A stretch of DNA of 64,000 bases from Nanobdellota archaeon (GCA_021799535.1 JAJZAH010000005.1:1-64000); one strand, 5' to 3'. Positions 7,676-16,187 are shown, numbered from the stretch's first letter. Program-made: numbers and translations. Notes: generated by a model from the letters alone, not told the origin.

Positions 7676-8509
7676 ATGATAATCCCAACATTCTTAAAGT
7701 GGGTAGGGGGAAAGAGAAAGATTCTTGACAAACTTAATCGAAATCTGCCTATACAATTTAATAATTATTATGAACCATTTCTCGGTGGAGGAAGTGTTTT
7801 TTTTTATATGAAGCAGAAGTTTCCAAATAAGAAATTCGCAATTTCGGATATTAATAAAGATTTAATTAATACTTACCAAGATGTTCGTGATTATCCAAGA
7901 GAATTGAGAAAATGGCTTAAGAAACTGAAAGAGAGTAATTCAGAGAGATTTTATTATGAAGTTCGGGAATCATTCAATAAGGGAAAAGTCAAGGGTGTAA
8001 AGAGAAGTGCAGTTTTTATTTATATGAATAAAGTTTGCTTTAATGGAATTTACAGGGTAAACTCAAAAAATGAATTTAATGTCCCTTATGGAAATTATAA
8101 AAATCCGGAAATTTTTGATGATGAGACAATTTTATTGGCAAGTAAATTATTGAAAGGTGTAAAGATTGTATGTCAAGATTATGAGGATCTAATAAGCTCA
8201 ATTAAAGAAGACGACTTTGTTTATTTAGATCCTTGTTATGACCCTCTTAAGAAAACTAGCTTTGCAAATTATACTCCAGATAGGTTTGATAATGAAGAGA
8301 ACATTAGGATGTCTCGTTTTGTTAAAAATATCAAAATAAAAGGTGCAAATGTTTTATTTAGTAATAATTTCACAGAAAATGTAAGGAGGTTATATCCTAA
8401 AAGTGAAGGGTTCTTTTGGTTTAAATTTGAATCTTTCAGAAGTGTCGGATCGAAAGGAAAATATCGTGAGATGACCCCAGAATTATTAATCAGAAATTAC
8501 AAAATTTAA
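7676..8509 (+). CDS. Dam-type DNA N6-adenine methyltransferase (D12 class)
   Basis: A 277-residue protein. FLKWVGGKRKI at residues 6-16 is the SAM-site opening and YYEPFLGGGSVFF is motif I. FNVPYGNYKN and the C-terminal SVGSKGKYREMTPELLI match Dam/MjaIII-type enzymes. The catalytic motif near residue 186 reads DPCY where DPPY is the norm; the Asp and Tyr that contact the adenine are kept. It probably modifies a short site, as in Dam or DpnM. Pairing with a DUF262-DUF1524 nuclease suggests self-marking for, or targeting by, that enzyme. Confidence 0.85.
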   Translation: MIIPTFLKWVGGKRKILDKLNRNLPIQFNNYYEPFLGGGSVFFYMKQKFPNKKFAISDINKDLINTYQDVRDYPRELRKWLKKLKESNSERFYYEVRESFNKGKVKGVKRSAVFIYMNKVCFNGIYRVNSKNEFNVPYGNYKNPEIFDDETILLASKLLKGVKIVCQDYEDLISSIKEDDFVYLDPCYDPLKKTSFANYTPDRFDNEENIRMSRFVKNIKIKGANVLFSNNFTENVRRLYPKSEGFFWFKFESFRSVGSKGKYREMTPELLIRNYKI

Positions 8510-8546
8510 TATTATTTCTTCCCTATTTCATACCCCCGAATCTCAC

Positions 8547-10043
8547 TCACTTCTTCCCTTTTTCGTCATCTGATACAGGTTTCATCAAAGGGAACGCGAC
8601 ACATTCCCTTATCGGACGATTCATCAAAAATGCGAACAATCTTTCCGAGACTCCAAAGCCGCACGCCGGAGGCATCCCGTATTTCAGGGCTTCTACAAAA
8701 CTCACGTCGTGCTCCATCGCTTCGCTGTCACCCTTTTCACCCAGTTTTCTTTGTTCTATGAATCTCTCTTCCTGATCCATTGGGTCATTGAGCTCCGAAT
8801 ATCCGTTCCCGACTTCGCTTCCCGCGAGTATCACCTGGAACTGCTCGACTTTTCTCGAGTCCTTAGGATTTCTTTTAGCAAGAGGTGCTAGTTCAACGGG
8901 CTGTCCTGTCAAAAATCCGGGACCAGAGAGTTGTTTCCTGCAATATTTCCAGAGAGCGTCGACTAGTCTCCATTTCTCGACTTTTGGATCGAACTCAACC
9001 TTGAGATCGTTAAGTTTTTTTATTATCTTCTCTCTCTCTGCTCCATAAATTTCTATCCCAGTCTTCTCTTTTATGAGGCTTTCAAAATCATAGTTCACCC
9101 ATTTTTTCGATAAGTCTATCTTGTGTCCCGCCCTCTCGAACTTGAGAGTTCCAAGGACTGCTTTCGCGACTTCCTTGTACATATCCTCGACAAGCTTCAT
9201 TCCGTCTTCGTAATTGGCGTATCCCCAGTAGAATTCCATCTGCGTGTAATCCTGGAGGTGTTCAGCGTCCATGCCTTCGTTCCTGAACTGCCTTCCTATC
9301 TCGAAAGTTTTCTCGTAACCTGCGACAAGAAGTTTCTTCTGCCAAAGCTCCCCCATCGATATCCTCAGGTAGACATTCATATCAAGCGCGTTGTGGTGAG
9401 TCGCAAAAGGAGTCGCTGCCGCTCCGCCGGCGGAGTTCTCAAGTACGGGAGTCTCAACTTCAAGGAAACCTTTTTTGGAGAGAAAGTTCCTTATAGCCTG
9501 CCAGAACAATTGCTTTTTCACAAAAATCTCCTTCACATCTTCATTCATTATCATATCAAGATATCTTTTTCTCAGGCGTTCATCTTCATCTTTAAGACCC
9601 TTGTGCTTGTCAGGAAGAGGGAGTATGGATTTTGTCAGGATGTAAAACTCTTTCACAAGTATGGAAATCTCCCCTGTCTTTGTTTTCATGGGGTTTCCCT
9701 TCGATCCAACGATGTCTCCCGCGTCAGTTTTCTTGAAAAGTTCAAGGGCTTCTTTTGGAGTCTCATCTTTCTGGAAAACTAGTTGTATCGTCCCATGAAG
9801 GTCCTGCAAAGTCGCAAAAGATATCTTGCCGAAATCCCTCATGGTCATGACTCTTCCGGCGACGATCTCTGATGATTTCGATTTCTCTTCGGATTTGAGT
9901 TTGGAATATTTCTCTTTTATCTCCCGCGACCAGTCTCTTTTCTCGTGCAGCGGGAACCTATCCGGGTAAGGGTTCATGCCTGAATTCCTCAGATCAGTGA
10001 CTTTCTTTATCCTTTCCTCTATTATCTGTTCTTCACGTCCCAT
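8547..10043 (-). CDS. lysS: Lysyl-tRNA synthetase, class II
   Basis: A 498-residue enzyme that charges tRNA-Lys. An N-terminal OB-fold anticodon domain (EIVAGRVMTMRDFGKISFAT) precedes the class II catalytic core. Motif 2 reads FRNEGMDAEHLQDYTQMEFY near residues 250-270 and motif 3 reads PACGFGVSERLFAFL near 455-470, with the motif 3 arginine kept. Many euryarchaea use the unrelated class I LysRS, so the class II form is informative about lineage. GFGVSERL departs from the usual GxGxDRL at the Asp. It appears monocistronic. Confidence 0.93.
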   Translation of the reverse strand: MGREEQIIEERIKKVTDLRNSGMNPYPDRFPLHEKRDWSREIKEKYSKLKSEEKSKSSEIVAGRVMTMRDFGKISFATLQDLHGTIQLVFQKDETPKEALELFKKTDAGDIVGSKGNPMKTKTGEISILVKEFYILTKSILPLPDKHKGLKDEDERLRKRYLDMIMNEDVKEIFVKKQLFWQAIRNFLSKKGFLEVETPVLENSAGGAAATPFATHHNALDMNVYLRISMGELWQKKLLVAGYEKTFEIGRQFRNEGMDAEHLQDYTQMEFYWGYANYEDGMKLVEDMYKEVAKAVLGTLKFERAGHKIDLSKKWVNYDFESLIKEKTGIEIYGAEREKIIKKLNDLKVEFDPKVEKWRLVDALWKYCRKQLSGPGFLTGQPVELAPLAKRNPKDSRKVEQFQVILAGSEVGNGYSELNDPMDQEERFIEQRKLGEKGDSEAMEHDVSFVEALKYGMPPACGFGVSERLFAFLMNRPIRECVAFPLMKPVSDDEKGKK

Positions 10044-10218
10044 TCAATCATTAGAAAAATGCAGTTTATATTTTTATTGGGGTCTCGCCCCGCTCAAATC
10101 CGATTTTTACCGTTTCGCGGATTGATGATTCTTCTCAATCTGTTAATAACAACCTACTTTAAGCGTCAATGTTTTATCCCTTCATAGATTATTTAAATTA
10201 TGAAAGATTAACCAACTC

Positions 10219-11064
10219 ATGCCTGACGCGAGAAAGAGAAGAAGTCCGAAGGAAGTTATCGAGAGCACCTCAAACCAGGAATTAGAACATTCCTTTATTA
10301 AATATCCTGGTGAGGAGCCTGTTGACATAACAAGAAAATCCTCTTCTACAAAAGTATATTCCGATACTTTTGAGGCATTGAATATAATGGATAAACATGG
10401 TATGAAACCTTACACTTTTATTCATACACATCCGACAACTCTTGATAATCTCACAAGATATAAATATTCCACTCATTTTTCCCGTGCGGACTTAAGGCAT
10501 TTTATGATGAGTACGCTAGCAAAGGCTTCCGTCATTGCAGTAAGAGATCCATCAACTGGTAAGGTCCAGGGTTACAGCATTATTTCAAAAACCGATAAAA
10601 CTCCTATAATCTTGAGTTATCCTTTAAAGGGGATAATCAATCCTTTTCTTAATAAACTCGGCAAGGGGGACCACCTCGAGGAGGATATCAGGGATATGGT
10701 CTCTTCTGATAATTTAAGTTCGAAGATGAAAAAATTTGCCAGTAAATATTATCTCAAGCAAAAAATTATTCCTGCAGAAGGTTATCACCCAAGAGCACAT
10801 TTTTTTGAAAAAGATTCTGATGATCCTGGCTATGCAGAGTATATTAGGAAATTAAACGAAGATGGATTTTCACATCTCCAGAGTCTCGAGAAGAAAACCG
10901 AATCCATTTTAGCTATTCTTGGTTTTCTCGGTGCGATATTTTTTCTCTCGCAAAATTTCACAGGAAATGCCATTGGGTTTGCTGATTCATCAAACTGGAA
11001 TTGGGTCGGAATAATACTCTTCATGGTAGGGTTGATCGAGACTTATCTTTACTTCAGAAAGTGA
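10219..11064 (+). CDS. Membrane protein with JAMM/MPN-like metalloprotease motif
   Basis: A 281-residue protein. Residues 75-77 onward read FIHTHPTT, then about a dozen residues later FSRADLRHF. HxHP...SxxD is the JAMM zinc-site signature of MPN-family deubiquitinase-like metalloproteases, here with an insertion between the two parts. Upstream acidic residues (GEEP) could supply the glutamate. The C-terminus has two membrane helices (ILAILGFLGAIFFLSQ and WVGIILFMVGLIETYLY) separated by NFTGNAIG, so the enzyme domain is membrane-tethered and probably cytoplasmic. The function is inferred from the motif only. Confidence 0.55.
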   Translation: MPDARKRRSPKEVIESTSNQELEHSFIKYPGEEPVDITRKSSSTKVYSDTFEALNIMDKHGMKPYTFIHTHPTTLDNLTRYKYSTHFSRADLRHFMMSTLAKASVIAVRDPSTGKVQGYSIISKTDKTPIILSYPLKGIINPFLNKLGKGDHLEEDIRDMVSSDNLSSKMKKFASKYYLKQKIIPAEGYHPRAHFFEKDSDDPGYAEYIRKLNEDGFSHLQSLEKKTESILAILGFLGAIFFLSQNFTGNAIGFADSSNWNWVGIILFMVGLIETYLYFRK

Positions 11065-11101
11065 AAATTATTTCCATATCCCGTGCCGTGAGGCCAGGAA
11101 G

Positions 11102-11431
11102 TCATCTCCTTTCATCACCGAGGATTCTGTAAAAATCAACAGGTATCTCAGTTATCATGTCTTTCACAGTTCCAGGGGCCCCGATGAGGAATCCGAAAGG
11201 CTTTTCAGGAAGTTCGCTCATCTCAGCGACGCGTTCTTCTATCTTCTTTGGCGGGAGTTTCCCGTCAACATTGTAATAAAGAGTGTAGGGGTGACTGTTT
11301 ATCCTCTCGACTTTGACCTTTTTCATGATCGGTTCTCCCCTTCCGTCATCTCTTGGTCTGTGTCCGGTAACTACGCAGTATTCCCCATCTTCAAAAAACA
11401 GCTGTATTATCCCGTCAATGTTCATTTTCAA
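11102..11431 (-). CDS. Hypothetical 109-residue protein
   Basis: I do not recognise the family. The sequence suggests a small all-beta protein (IIQLFFEDGEYCVVTGH, HPYTLYYNVDGKLP) with a C-terminal FYRILGDERR. It has no membrane segment. It is separated from the divergent PRTase-like gene by a promoter-bearing gap. Confidence 0.5.
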   Translation of the reverse strand: MKMNIDGIIQLFFEDGEYCVVTGHRPRDDGRGEPIMKKVKVERINSHPYTLYYNVDGKLPPKKIEERVAEMSELPEKPFGFLIGAPGTVKDMITEIPVDFYRILGDERR

Positions 11432-11521
11432 GAAACCGAAAAATGGTATTTAAAGATTTATGGGCTATGCATATATGCCGTTATGCAAAAGTCATTTTAA
11501 AGTGGTTAAAAATCAAAAAAC

Positions 11522-11529
11522 TTATAAAA
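11522..11529 (+). promoter_or_regulatory. TATA box of the PRTase-like gene
   Basis: ttataaaa at 11522-11529 lies 24 bases before the ATG at 11550. This supports that start over the in-frame TTG at 11547. Confidence 0.5.
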
Positions 11530-11549
11530 CGCCTTAACCACCTGGTTTG

Positions 11550-12338
11550 ATGGATTACAAGTCTCTTTTTGACAGGCTTGTGGAGAGAGAAGGCAAGTTT
11601 GATTATGACTATAATCTTTATTATAACGGAAACCTTGAGGAAGTGATTACAAGGGTAAGCGAAGAGCTTGGGAGGTGCAGTCCGAACCTTTACAATCTTA
11701 TCCTTGATCCCCCCAGGATCATAAGAGCCTTTGTCAATTACAAGATAGAAAATCCCTGGGCTTTCGAGGCTGAAAGTCTGATAAAAAGTTCGATAAACCT
11801 CGGGCTTGATATATACAAATGTGAGCCCTGCACTGCAGAGGAGCTTTTTGAGCTCAAGGACTGGACGATAAAGACGGGAAATGGGAGTCTTTTGAGAAAT
11901 CCTCTTATTCAGCCTGCTGACAGCACCACGTGGAAATCGACTTTTCCCGGGAGGTCTGATAAAACTGCAAGATACCTTACCGAGCAGCTGGAAAAGAAGC
12001 CTGTGCTTTTCATAGCTCTTTCACATGGCGGCGTTGCTGCGGGGATGGATGTATATCTTAGATACTGCGATAGCATGATGGACGGAAAGGAAGGAAAATC
12101 AGTCTTTTACACCGCAAGGTTATCAACGGACAAATCCAATGATGCGTTTCCGTGTTTGAGTGATAATGAGAAACGTTATCTGAAAGACAAATCTATTGGA
12201 AGAAAAATAGTCATATTTGATGAGGATTCTTTCAGCGGCGTTACTCTGAAAAGAGCGAAGAGGTTTTTTTCAGATGAAGTCTTCAACGGGAAGAGCCTGG
12301 AAACTGTAGCCAATTTTTACGGCAACGCTTCCAGATGA
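11550..12338 (+). CDS. Phosphoribosyltransferase-like protein
   Basis: The product is 262 residues from ATG 11550. Near the C-terminus, KIVIFDEDSFSGVTLKRAKR matches the PRPP-binding motif of type I phosphoribosyltransferases (hydrophobic strand, D-E-D, then S/T-G-x-T). Upstream VLFIALSHGGVAAG resembles the pyrophosphate loop strand. The N-terminal 120 residues are unrecognised and may be a specificity domain. Its stop overlaps the start of a membrane microprotein by ATGA, so the two are cotranslated. Confidence 0.5.
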   Translation: MDYKSLFDRLVEREGKFDYDYNLYYNGNLEEVITRVSEELGRCSPNLYNLILDPPRIIRAFVNYKIENPWAFEAESLIKSSINLGLDIYKCEPCTAEELFELKDWTIKTGNGSLLRNPLIQPADSTTWKSTFPGRSDKTARYLTEQLEKKPVLFIALSHGGVAAGMDVYLRYCDSMMDGKEGKSVFYTARLSTDKSNDAFPCLSDNEKRYLKDKSIGRKIVIFDEDSFSGVTLKRAKRFFSDEVFNGKSLETVANFYGNASR

Positions 12339-12475
12339 TCTCAAAAAATTATAAAGTGACTGTAGATAATCTGGGCCTCATGATAGTCGGTGGAGCCGGT
12401 ATAATAATTGTTGTGGCCTTGTCATATTTTGTATGGTTTCATGAGAAAAGGGTTTCCGACCCGGCTCATCTTTAA
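12335..12475 (+). CDS. Membrane microprotein, 46 residues
   Basis: ATG at 12335 overlaps the stop of the PRTase-like gene (ATGA). The product begins MISKNYKVTVDNLG, then a single membrane helix (LMIVGGAGIIIVVALSYFVW) and a short cytoplasmic HEKRVSDPAHL tail. The four-base overlap is the usual archaeal sign of translational coupling, which argues the frame is real. It may anchor the upstream enzyme to the membrane. Confidence 0.6.
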   Translation: MISKNYKVTVDNLGLMIVGGAGIIIVVALSYFVWFHEKRVSDPAHL

Positions 12476-12641
12476 GAGGCATCCATCCACGTTATTCATT
12501 GCTCCGCATCAGCCTCCGACAAGATGCTCCGCTTAATGAAGTCTGCCGTAAATACTTTCTTATTGAAATAGGATCATAACTATGGAAACTTTTACGCTTT
12601 AATATTCGCCTTAGGTTTTTCCATGATGAAGTTGGAGAAAA

Positions 12642-13058
12642 TCACTTCTTCTTACCGAATTTCTCGTCGAGTTTCTGGTTAAGGATGTAATCTGCGCGTT
12701 TTTGGAATCTGTCTGTTCTCCTCACGTGCACATAAGTTATCTTGTCGAATCTATTTTGCATCTTCTGGACTTCAAGGAAAAGCCTCATGAGTGCCGGATT
12801 CTTGACTCTGTATTTTCCGAGAAGCTGTTTCACGACAAGCTCCGAGTCAAGGACGCAGGTTATCTCTCCTTGGGTATATTTTGAAGCTATCCCGAGAACT
12901 TTCAGGAGTGCCATATATTCAGCGATATTGTTTGTTGTCGGACCTTTCAGGACCTCTGCGCTCTCCTCAATTATCTTGTCTCCATCGCGGACAATCACTC
13001 CTACAGCTGCAGGTCCCGGATTCCCGCGTGCTCCACCGTCAGAATTTGTGAATATCAT
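12642..13058 (-). CDS. rnhA: Ribonuclease HI
   Basis: A 138-residue RNase H fold with all four acidic catalytic positions: DGGARGNPGP at residue 7, NIAEYMAL with the Glu at about 46, CVLDSELVVKQL with the Asp near 70, and KRADYILNQ with the Asp near 124. It cuts the RNA strand of RNA-DNA hybrids. The length and single domain match archaeal type 1 RNases HI. Its start overlaps the stop of the 68-residue gene by four bases, so it is third in an acylphosphatase-hypothetical-rnhA operon. Confidence 0.88.
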   Translation of the reverse strand: MIFTNSDGGARGNPGPAAVGVIVRDGDKIIEESAEVLKGPTTNNIAEYMALLKVLGIASKYTQGEITCVLDSELVVKQLLGKYRVKNPALMRLFLEVQKMQNRFDKITYVHVRRTDRFQKRADYILNQKLDEKFGKKK

Positions 13059-13261
13059 TTTGCCTTGTTAATCCTCCATATCCTCATCGAGAGATCAGTC
13101 CCGTGCTGTTCTTTCCATTCCGGGTCCTTGAGCTTATAATCTTTGTATCTTTCAATAGCTATGAGTGATGCTTCGAATATATCTCCCGCTTCAACTTCAG
13201 TTTCAAATTCACCCCATCCAAGATTAGCTGAATAATTGTAGCGGCATTCCCCGATTGTCAT
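13055..13261 (-). CDS. Hypothetical 68-residue protein
   Basis: It lies between acylphosphatase and RNase HI with four-base overlaps on both sides, so it is expressed with them. It contains aromatic and acidic segments (YNYSANLGWGEFETEVEAGD, FEASLIAIERYKDYKL). I do not recognise the family. The double ATGA coupling makes it a convincing gene. Confidence 0.65.
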   Translation of the reverse strand: MTIGECRYNYSANLGWGEFETEVEAGDIFEASLIAIERYKDYKLKDPEWKEQHGTDLSMRIWRINKAK

Positions 13262-13533
13262 ATATGCAGTATCTTGAATGAGGTGAAACCCTGGTTCCTC
13301 TCAGTCTTTTCCTCCACTTTTTTCACTTCAGAATGTTTTGGGCCTTTCTTGCATATTTCTATCATTTTCCTTACATCTTCAGAATCGCCCTCAAGGAAAG
13401 TCTCGACTCTCCCGTCCTCTAGGTTTCTCACGAATCCTTTTATGTTCAGCTTCTCTGCGTTTTCTTTTATGAAACCCCTGAAAAATATTCCCTGGACGAG
13501 GCCGGATATATAAAGCCTTACAGATTTCTTCAT
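13258..13533 (-). CDS. acyP: Acylphosphatase
   Basis: A 91-residue enzyme that hydrolyses acyl phosphates. LYISGLVQGIFFRGFI at residues 8-22 is the signature loop with catalytic Arg19, and GFVRNLEDGRVE carries the catalytic Asn37. Full family length is present. It is the first gene of the three-gene minus-strand operon with the 68-residue protein and RNase HI. Confidence 0.9.
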   Translation of the reverse strand: MKKSVRLYISGLVQGIFFRGFIKENAEKLNIKGFVRNLEDGRVETFLEGDSEDVRKMIEICKKGPKHSEVKKVEEKTERNQGFTSFKILHI

Positions 13534-13636
13534 AAATCATGGAAGGCTAGGCTGATTTTAAATTTTGTGATATATACTTTGTAAGATAGTTTTATTTTTA
13601 AACAAAATACCTTTTCTGGAGAAGAGGTAAACAGTG

Positions 13637-14533
13637 ATGGTGGAATTTATACACAGGCTGACTTATGAGGATTTTGGCAGAATCGCCAGGAACTCCTGGT
13701 CGAAAGAAACTATGCTTCACCCTGAGAAGTGGGATGAGGTGAATCCTGCATTTGACCAATGTGTTCCGACGGCGGCTCTTGCTCAGGATGTATTCGGGGG
13801 GATCATGCTAAATGCAAAGGCGGAATTCCCGTCAAAGGAGAACCCCACTTCGCATTATTTCAACCTCGTAGACGGAAAAGAGGAAGATTTCTCAAGAGAG
13901 CAGTTCCCTGAAGGCACCATCATCCCGGCTGGCGCTGAGAAGAAAGGTGAATTTAATTCTACGAGGGAGTATGCTCTTATGAAGAATCCCGTCGCAAACG
14001 ACAGATATGAGCTTTTTAAAGAGAGATTCAAAGAGAACATAGATATATGGGATGATAAAATGGACCTTGCATGGGAATTTGCGGATTATTTCGCTTCCTG
14101 CAAGAAAATGAAATTCGGGGCCGTGCTTGTCCTGGATGATGAAGTGATTTCTACAGGATATAATCATTCAACGCACCCGAATCTTGCAGTTTACTGTGAA
14201 CCAAACTGTATCAGAGAGGGTATTCCTTCTGGGACTCATGGGGAGCTTTATCCCGATATCCACGCTGAAGCAGATGCAATATTCAACGCTTACCAAAAAG
14301 GGCATCGTGATTTGTCGGGGGCTGAGATATACGTCGCTGGGAAGTTCTCTGACGGCAGGAAACTTGTGAAAGACATCCCGAGCTTTTATTGCACGAGCTG
14401 CGTTGTGCAGATGTCGAAAGCGAAGATAAACCGAATAATAGTGCCTTCAATACAAGGTGAAGCAGTGCTTAACCTTGAAGAAGTGATAAAATCTTCCTTT
14501 GACGTTGCTACAGGACAAAGAAAAGCTTATTAA
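13637..14533 (+). CDS. YunG-like domain fused to a cytidine/deoxycytidylate deaminase-like domain
   Basis: The product is 298 residues from ATG 13637, with a GTG immediately upstream. Residues 10-90 (NSWSKET, NPAFDQCVPTAALAQDVFGG, SHYFNLV, REQFPEGT) match the small YunG family of Bacillus and phages. Residues 130-298 are a zinc deaminase: HAEADAIFNA near 208 with the proton-shuttling Glu, and FYCTSCVVQMSKAKI near 250, which corresponds to the PCxxC motif with the proline position changed to Tyr. Both halves look complete. It presumably deaminates a cytosine nucleotide or nucleoside; the role of the YunG half is unknown. A purine-rich gaagaggt precedes the start. Confidence 0.65.
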   Translation: MVEFIHRLTYEDFGRIARNSWSKETMLHPEKWDEVNPAFDQCVPTAALAQDVFGGIMLNAKAEFPSKENPTSHYFNLVDGKEEDFSREQFPEGTIIPAGAEKKGEFNSTREYALMKNPVANDRYELFKERFKENIDIWDDKMDLAWEFADYFASCKKMKFGAVLVLDDEVISTGYNHSTHPNLAVYCEPNCIREGIPSGTHGELYPDIHAEADAIFNAYQKGHRDLSGAEIYVAGKFSDGRKLVKDIPSFYCTSCVVQMSKAKINRIIVPSIQGEAVLNLEEVIKSSFDVATGQRKAY

Positions 14534-14554
14534 TTTTTGGAGCCTTTCCTTAGA

Positions 14555-14845
14555 GTGGTAAGAATAACTAGTACTGAAGATCTCAGCAGGAAAAGGTCGC
14601 TTGAAAAAAAGCTTATCGAAGAATTCTTCAAGGAATTGGGGAGAGTTAAGATAGATACCGGCGGTTATGTTCACTCTGAACGTGGCGGGATGCCGGTCAT
14701 GAACCTCCTGTTGTCCCCCTATCGGATAACTGTATATGATGAAAACCTCTCTGATGAAAAGCTTCTTGCGTTTGGGGAGGAATATGAAGCCATCTTTGGA
14801 GTAAAAGACATTGAAATAATAAAAGATTATTCCAGAAGGTCATAA
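14555..14845 (+). CDS. Hypothetical 96-residue protein
   Basis: The start is uncertain. No ATG lies before residue 52, so GTG 14555 (preceded by ggag) or TTG 14537 must serve. The product has a KRSLEKKLIEEFFKELGRV helix, then VHSERGGMPVMNLLLSPYRI, then KLLAFGEEYEAIFGVKDIEI. It follows the deaminase fusion by about 20 bases and may be cotranscribed. I do not recognise the family. Confidence 0.5.
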   Translation: MVRITSTEDLSRKRSLEKKLIEEFFKELGRVKIDTGGYVHSERGGMPVMNLLLSPYRITVYDENLSDEKLLAFGEEYEAIFGVKDIEIIKDYSRRS

Positions 14846-14861
14846 TTAAATGCTGTTGAGT

Positions 14862-15446
14862 TTATATCCCCCTATAATCGAGTTCATTATTCACAACAGC
14901 AACAGTCTGTGAGGCAAAATACATCTTTGGTCCGACGGAGACAGGGGTGATGGACTTTTTGAATCTTTTCATCTCTTTTTTTGGCAGCCCGTCATGATCT
15001 CCGAGTATGAAACAGCAGTCTTCAGGTATTTTGGCCGACCTTATCGATTCACCATCCTTGTCAAGTATAAAACATCCGATTCCTTTTCCAAGGAGTTCTT
15101 CGACCATATTTAATAAAGACTTTTTTTCTATAAAACATCCGGGAAACACTTCTGTTTTTTCGCCGGGCTTGTATTTATACAGGATCTTTTTGATGAGATT
15201 ACCGACGTCTTTTTTCGAGATGTCAAGTTCATCTTTTACAGTTATTTCAATGTGTTTTGGCGGATCAGGCATGCCGTAAAATATGAAATGAAAAGTGACA
15301 TCTTTCCTGAATCCATGGGAAAGGAAGACTCCCTGTATCAGTGAATGTATCGCGATATCTATCCTTCCCGCTTTCATGAGGTTACCGTCAGAAAGAGCCT
15401 TGCCGGAAGTTGCCGCAGTTGATGAGAAGTAAACAAAATGTCTCAT
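14862..15446 (-). CDS. trmY: tRNA pseudouridine(54) N1-methyltransferase
   Basis: A 194-residue SPOUT-fold enzyme (formerly DUF358) that converts pseudouridine 54 of the T loop to N1-methylpseudouridine. It has YFSSTAATSG, GRIDIAIHSLIQG, FLSHGFRKDV, YGMPDPPKHIEI, DISKKDVGNLIKKIL and the knotted C-terminal FILGDHDGLPKKE SAM loop, all typical of archaeal TrmY. The length matches the family. It appears monocistronic. Confidence 0.88.
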   Translation of the reverse strand: MRHFVYFSSTAATSGKALSDGNLMKAGRIDIAIHSLIQGVFLSHGFRKDVTFHFIFYGMPDPPKHIEITVKDELDISKKDVGNLIKKILYKYKPGEKTEVFPGCFIEKKSLLNMVEELLGKGIGCFILDKDGESIRSAKIPEDCCFILGDHDGLPKKEMKRFKKSITPVSVGPKMYFASQTVAVVNNELDYRGI

Positions 15447-15476
15447 AGGGTACTGAACTGCCTAAGAGTTATAAAA

Positions 15477-16187
15477 TTATTTATTTTTCCTGAAAATCAT
15501 GAAACTTCCGCTTTTGTCTGTGTGTGAAGATGTGAATCCTCCTTTGTGAAAAAGTTCCATTTCTTCTTTCTTGCTGAACAATCGGTATATTGATTTTTGA
15601 TAAGCAACCCTCTTTTTCCATCTCTTTACAATATATTCCTTCTCAATCCATCTTGCTTGTGTTTTTATCCTCTGAGAATATTCAAGTTTTTTCCCGATAA
15701 TTAGCCCATCAATATTTTGATGCATAGGCTGTATATTCAAGGCCAGCAAGCCGTTCTTATTCAGGTGATCTGAAACTCTCTTGAGCGCTGAAATATTTTT
15801 TTCAAAATCTTTTATATGGCTTTGCAGATTAAGGCTCCTTCCTCTTCTCAGGAATAACCAAGGTCCGCCTTCTGATATCGCCGCGTCGTACTTTTCTTTT
15901 GTGTCTAGCAGAGAGACATCCTGAAGAAATAGCTTTACTCTGCCGGTGAGCCTTTTTTCCGCCCTCTCAATCATGCTCTTTGTGAAATCTATCCCTGAAA
16001 CAGCATATCCTGATTTTATGAGCTCCTTTGCGAGAAGTCCCGTGCCGACGCCAAGCTCAAGGATTTTTTTCCTGTTTTTTAATATCTTTTGCAATATGAG
16101 AGCGATATCCCTGTGATTATAGTATCCTGCTTTCATTATAGCATCATAGTATCTTACGATGGAGGGAGAATATCTGTTGTTTTTCAT
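15477..16187 (-). CDS. Class I SAM-dependent methyltransferase
   Basis: A 236-residue protein. ILELGVGTGLLAKELIKSG near residue 38 is the glycine-rich motif I, GIDFTKSMIERA is motif II with its acidic residue, and YDAAISEGGPWLFL is the post-strand-4 segment. The substrate cannot be deduced. Basic C-terminal segments (RWKKRVAYQKSIYRLF) could contact nucleic acid or lipid. Confidence 0.75.
   Translation of the reverse strand: MKNNRYSPSIVRYYDAIMKAGYYNHRDIALILQKILKNRKKILELGVGTGLLAKELIKSGYAVSGIDFTKSMIERAEKRLTGRVKLFLQDVSLLDTKEKYDAAISEGGPWLFLRRGRSLNLQSHIKDFEKNISALKRVSDHLNKNGLLALNIQPMHQNIDGLIIGKKLEYSQRIKTQARWIEKEYIVKRWKKRVAYQKSIYRLFSKKEEMELFHKGGFTSSHTDKSGSFMIFRKNK

Noticed and set aside
9123-9782. 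A 219-codon plus-strand frame opposite lysS
   Set aside because: It is antisense to a clear class II LysRS core and encodes no recognisable protein; the codon pattern of lysS creates it.
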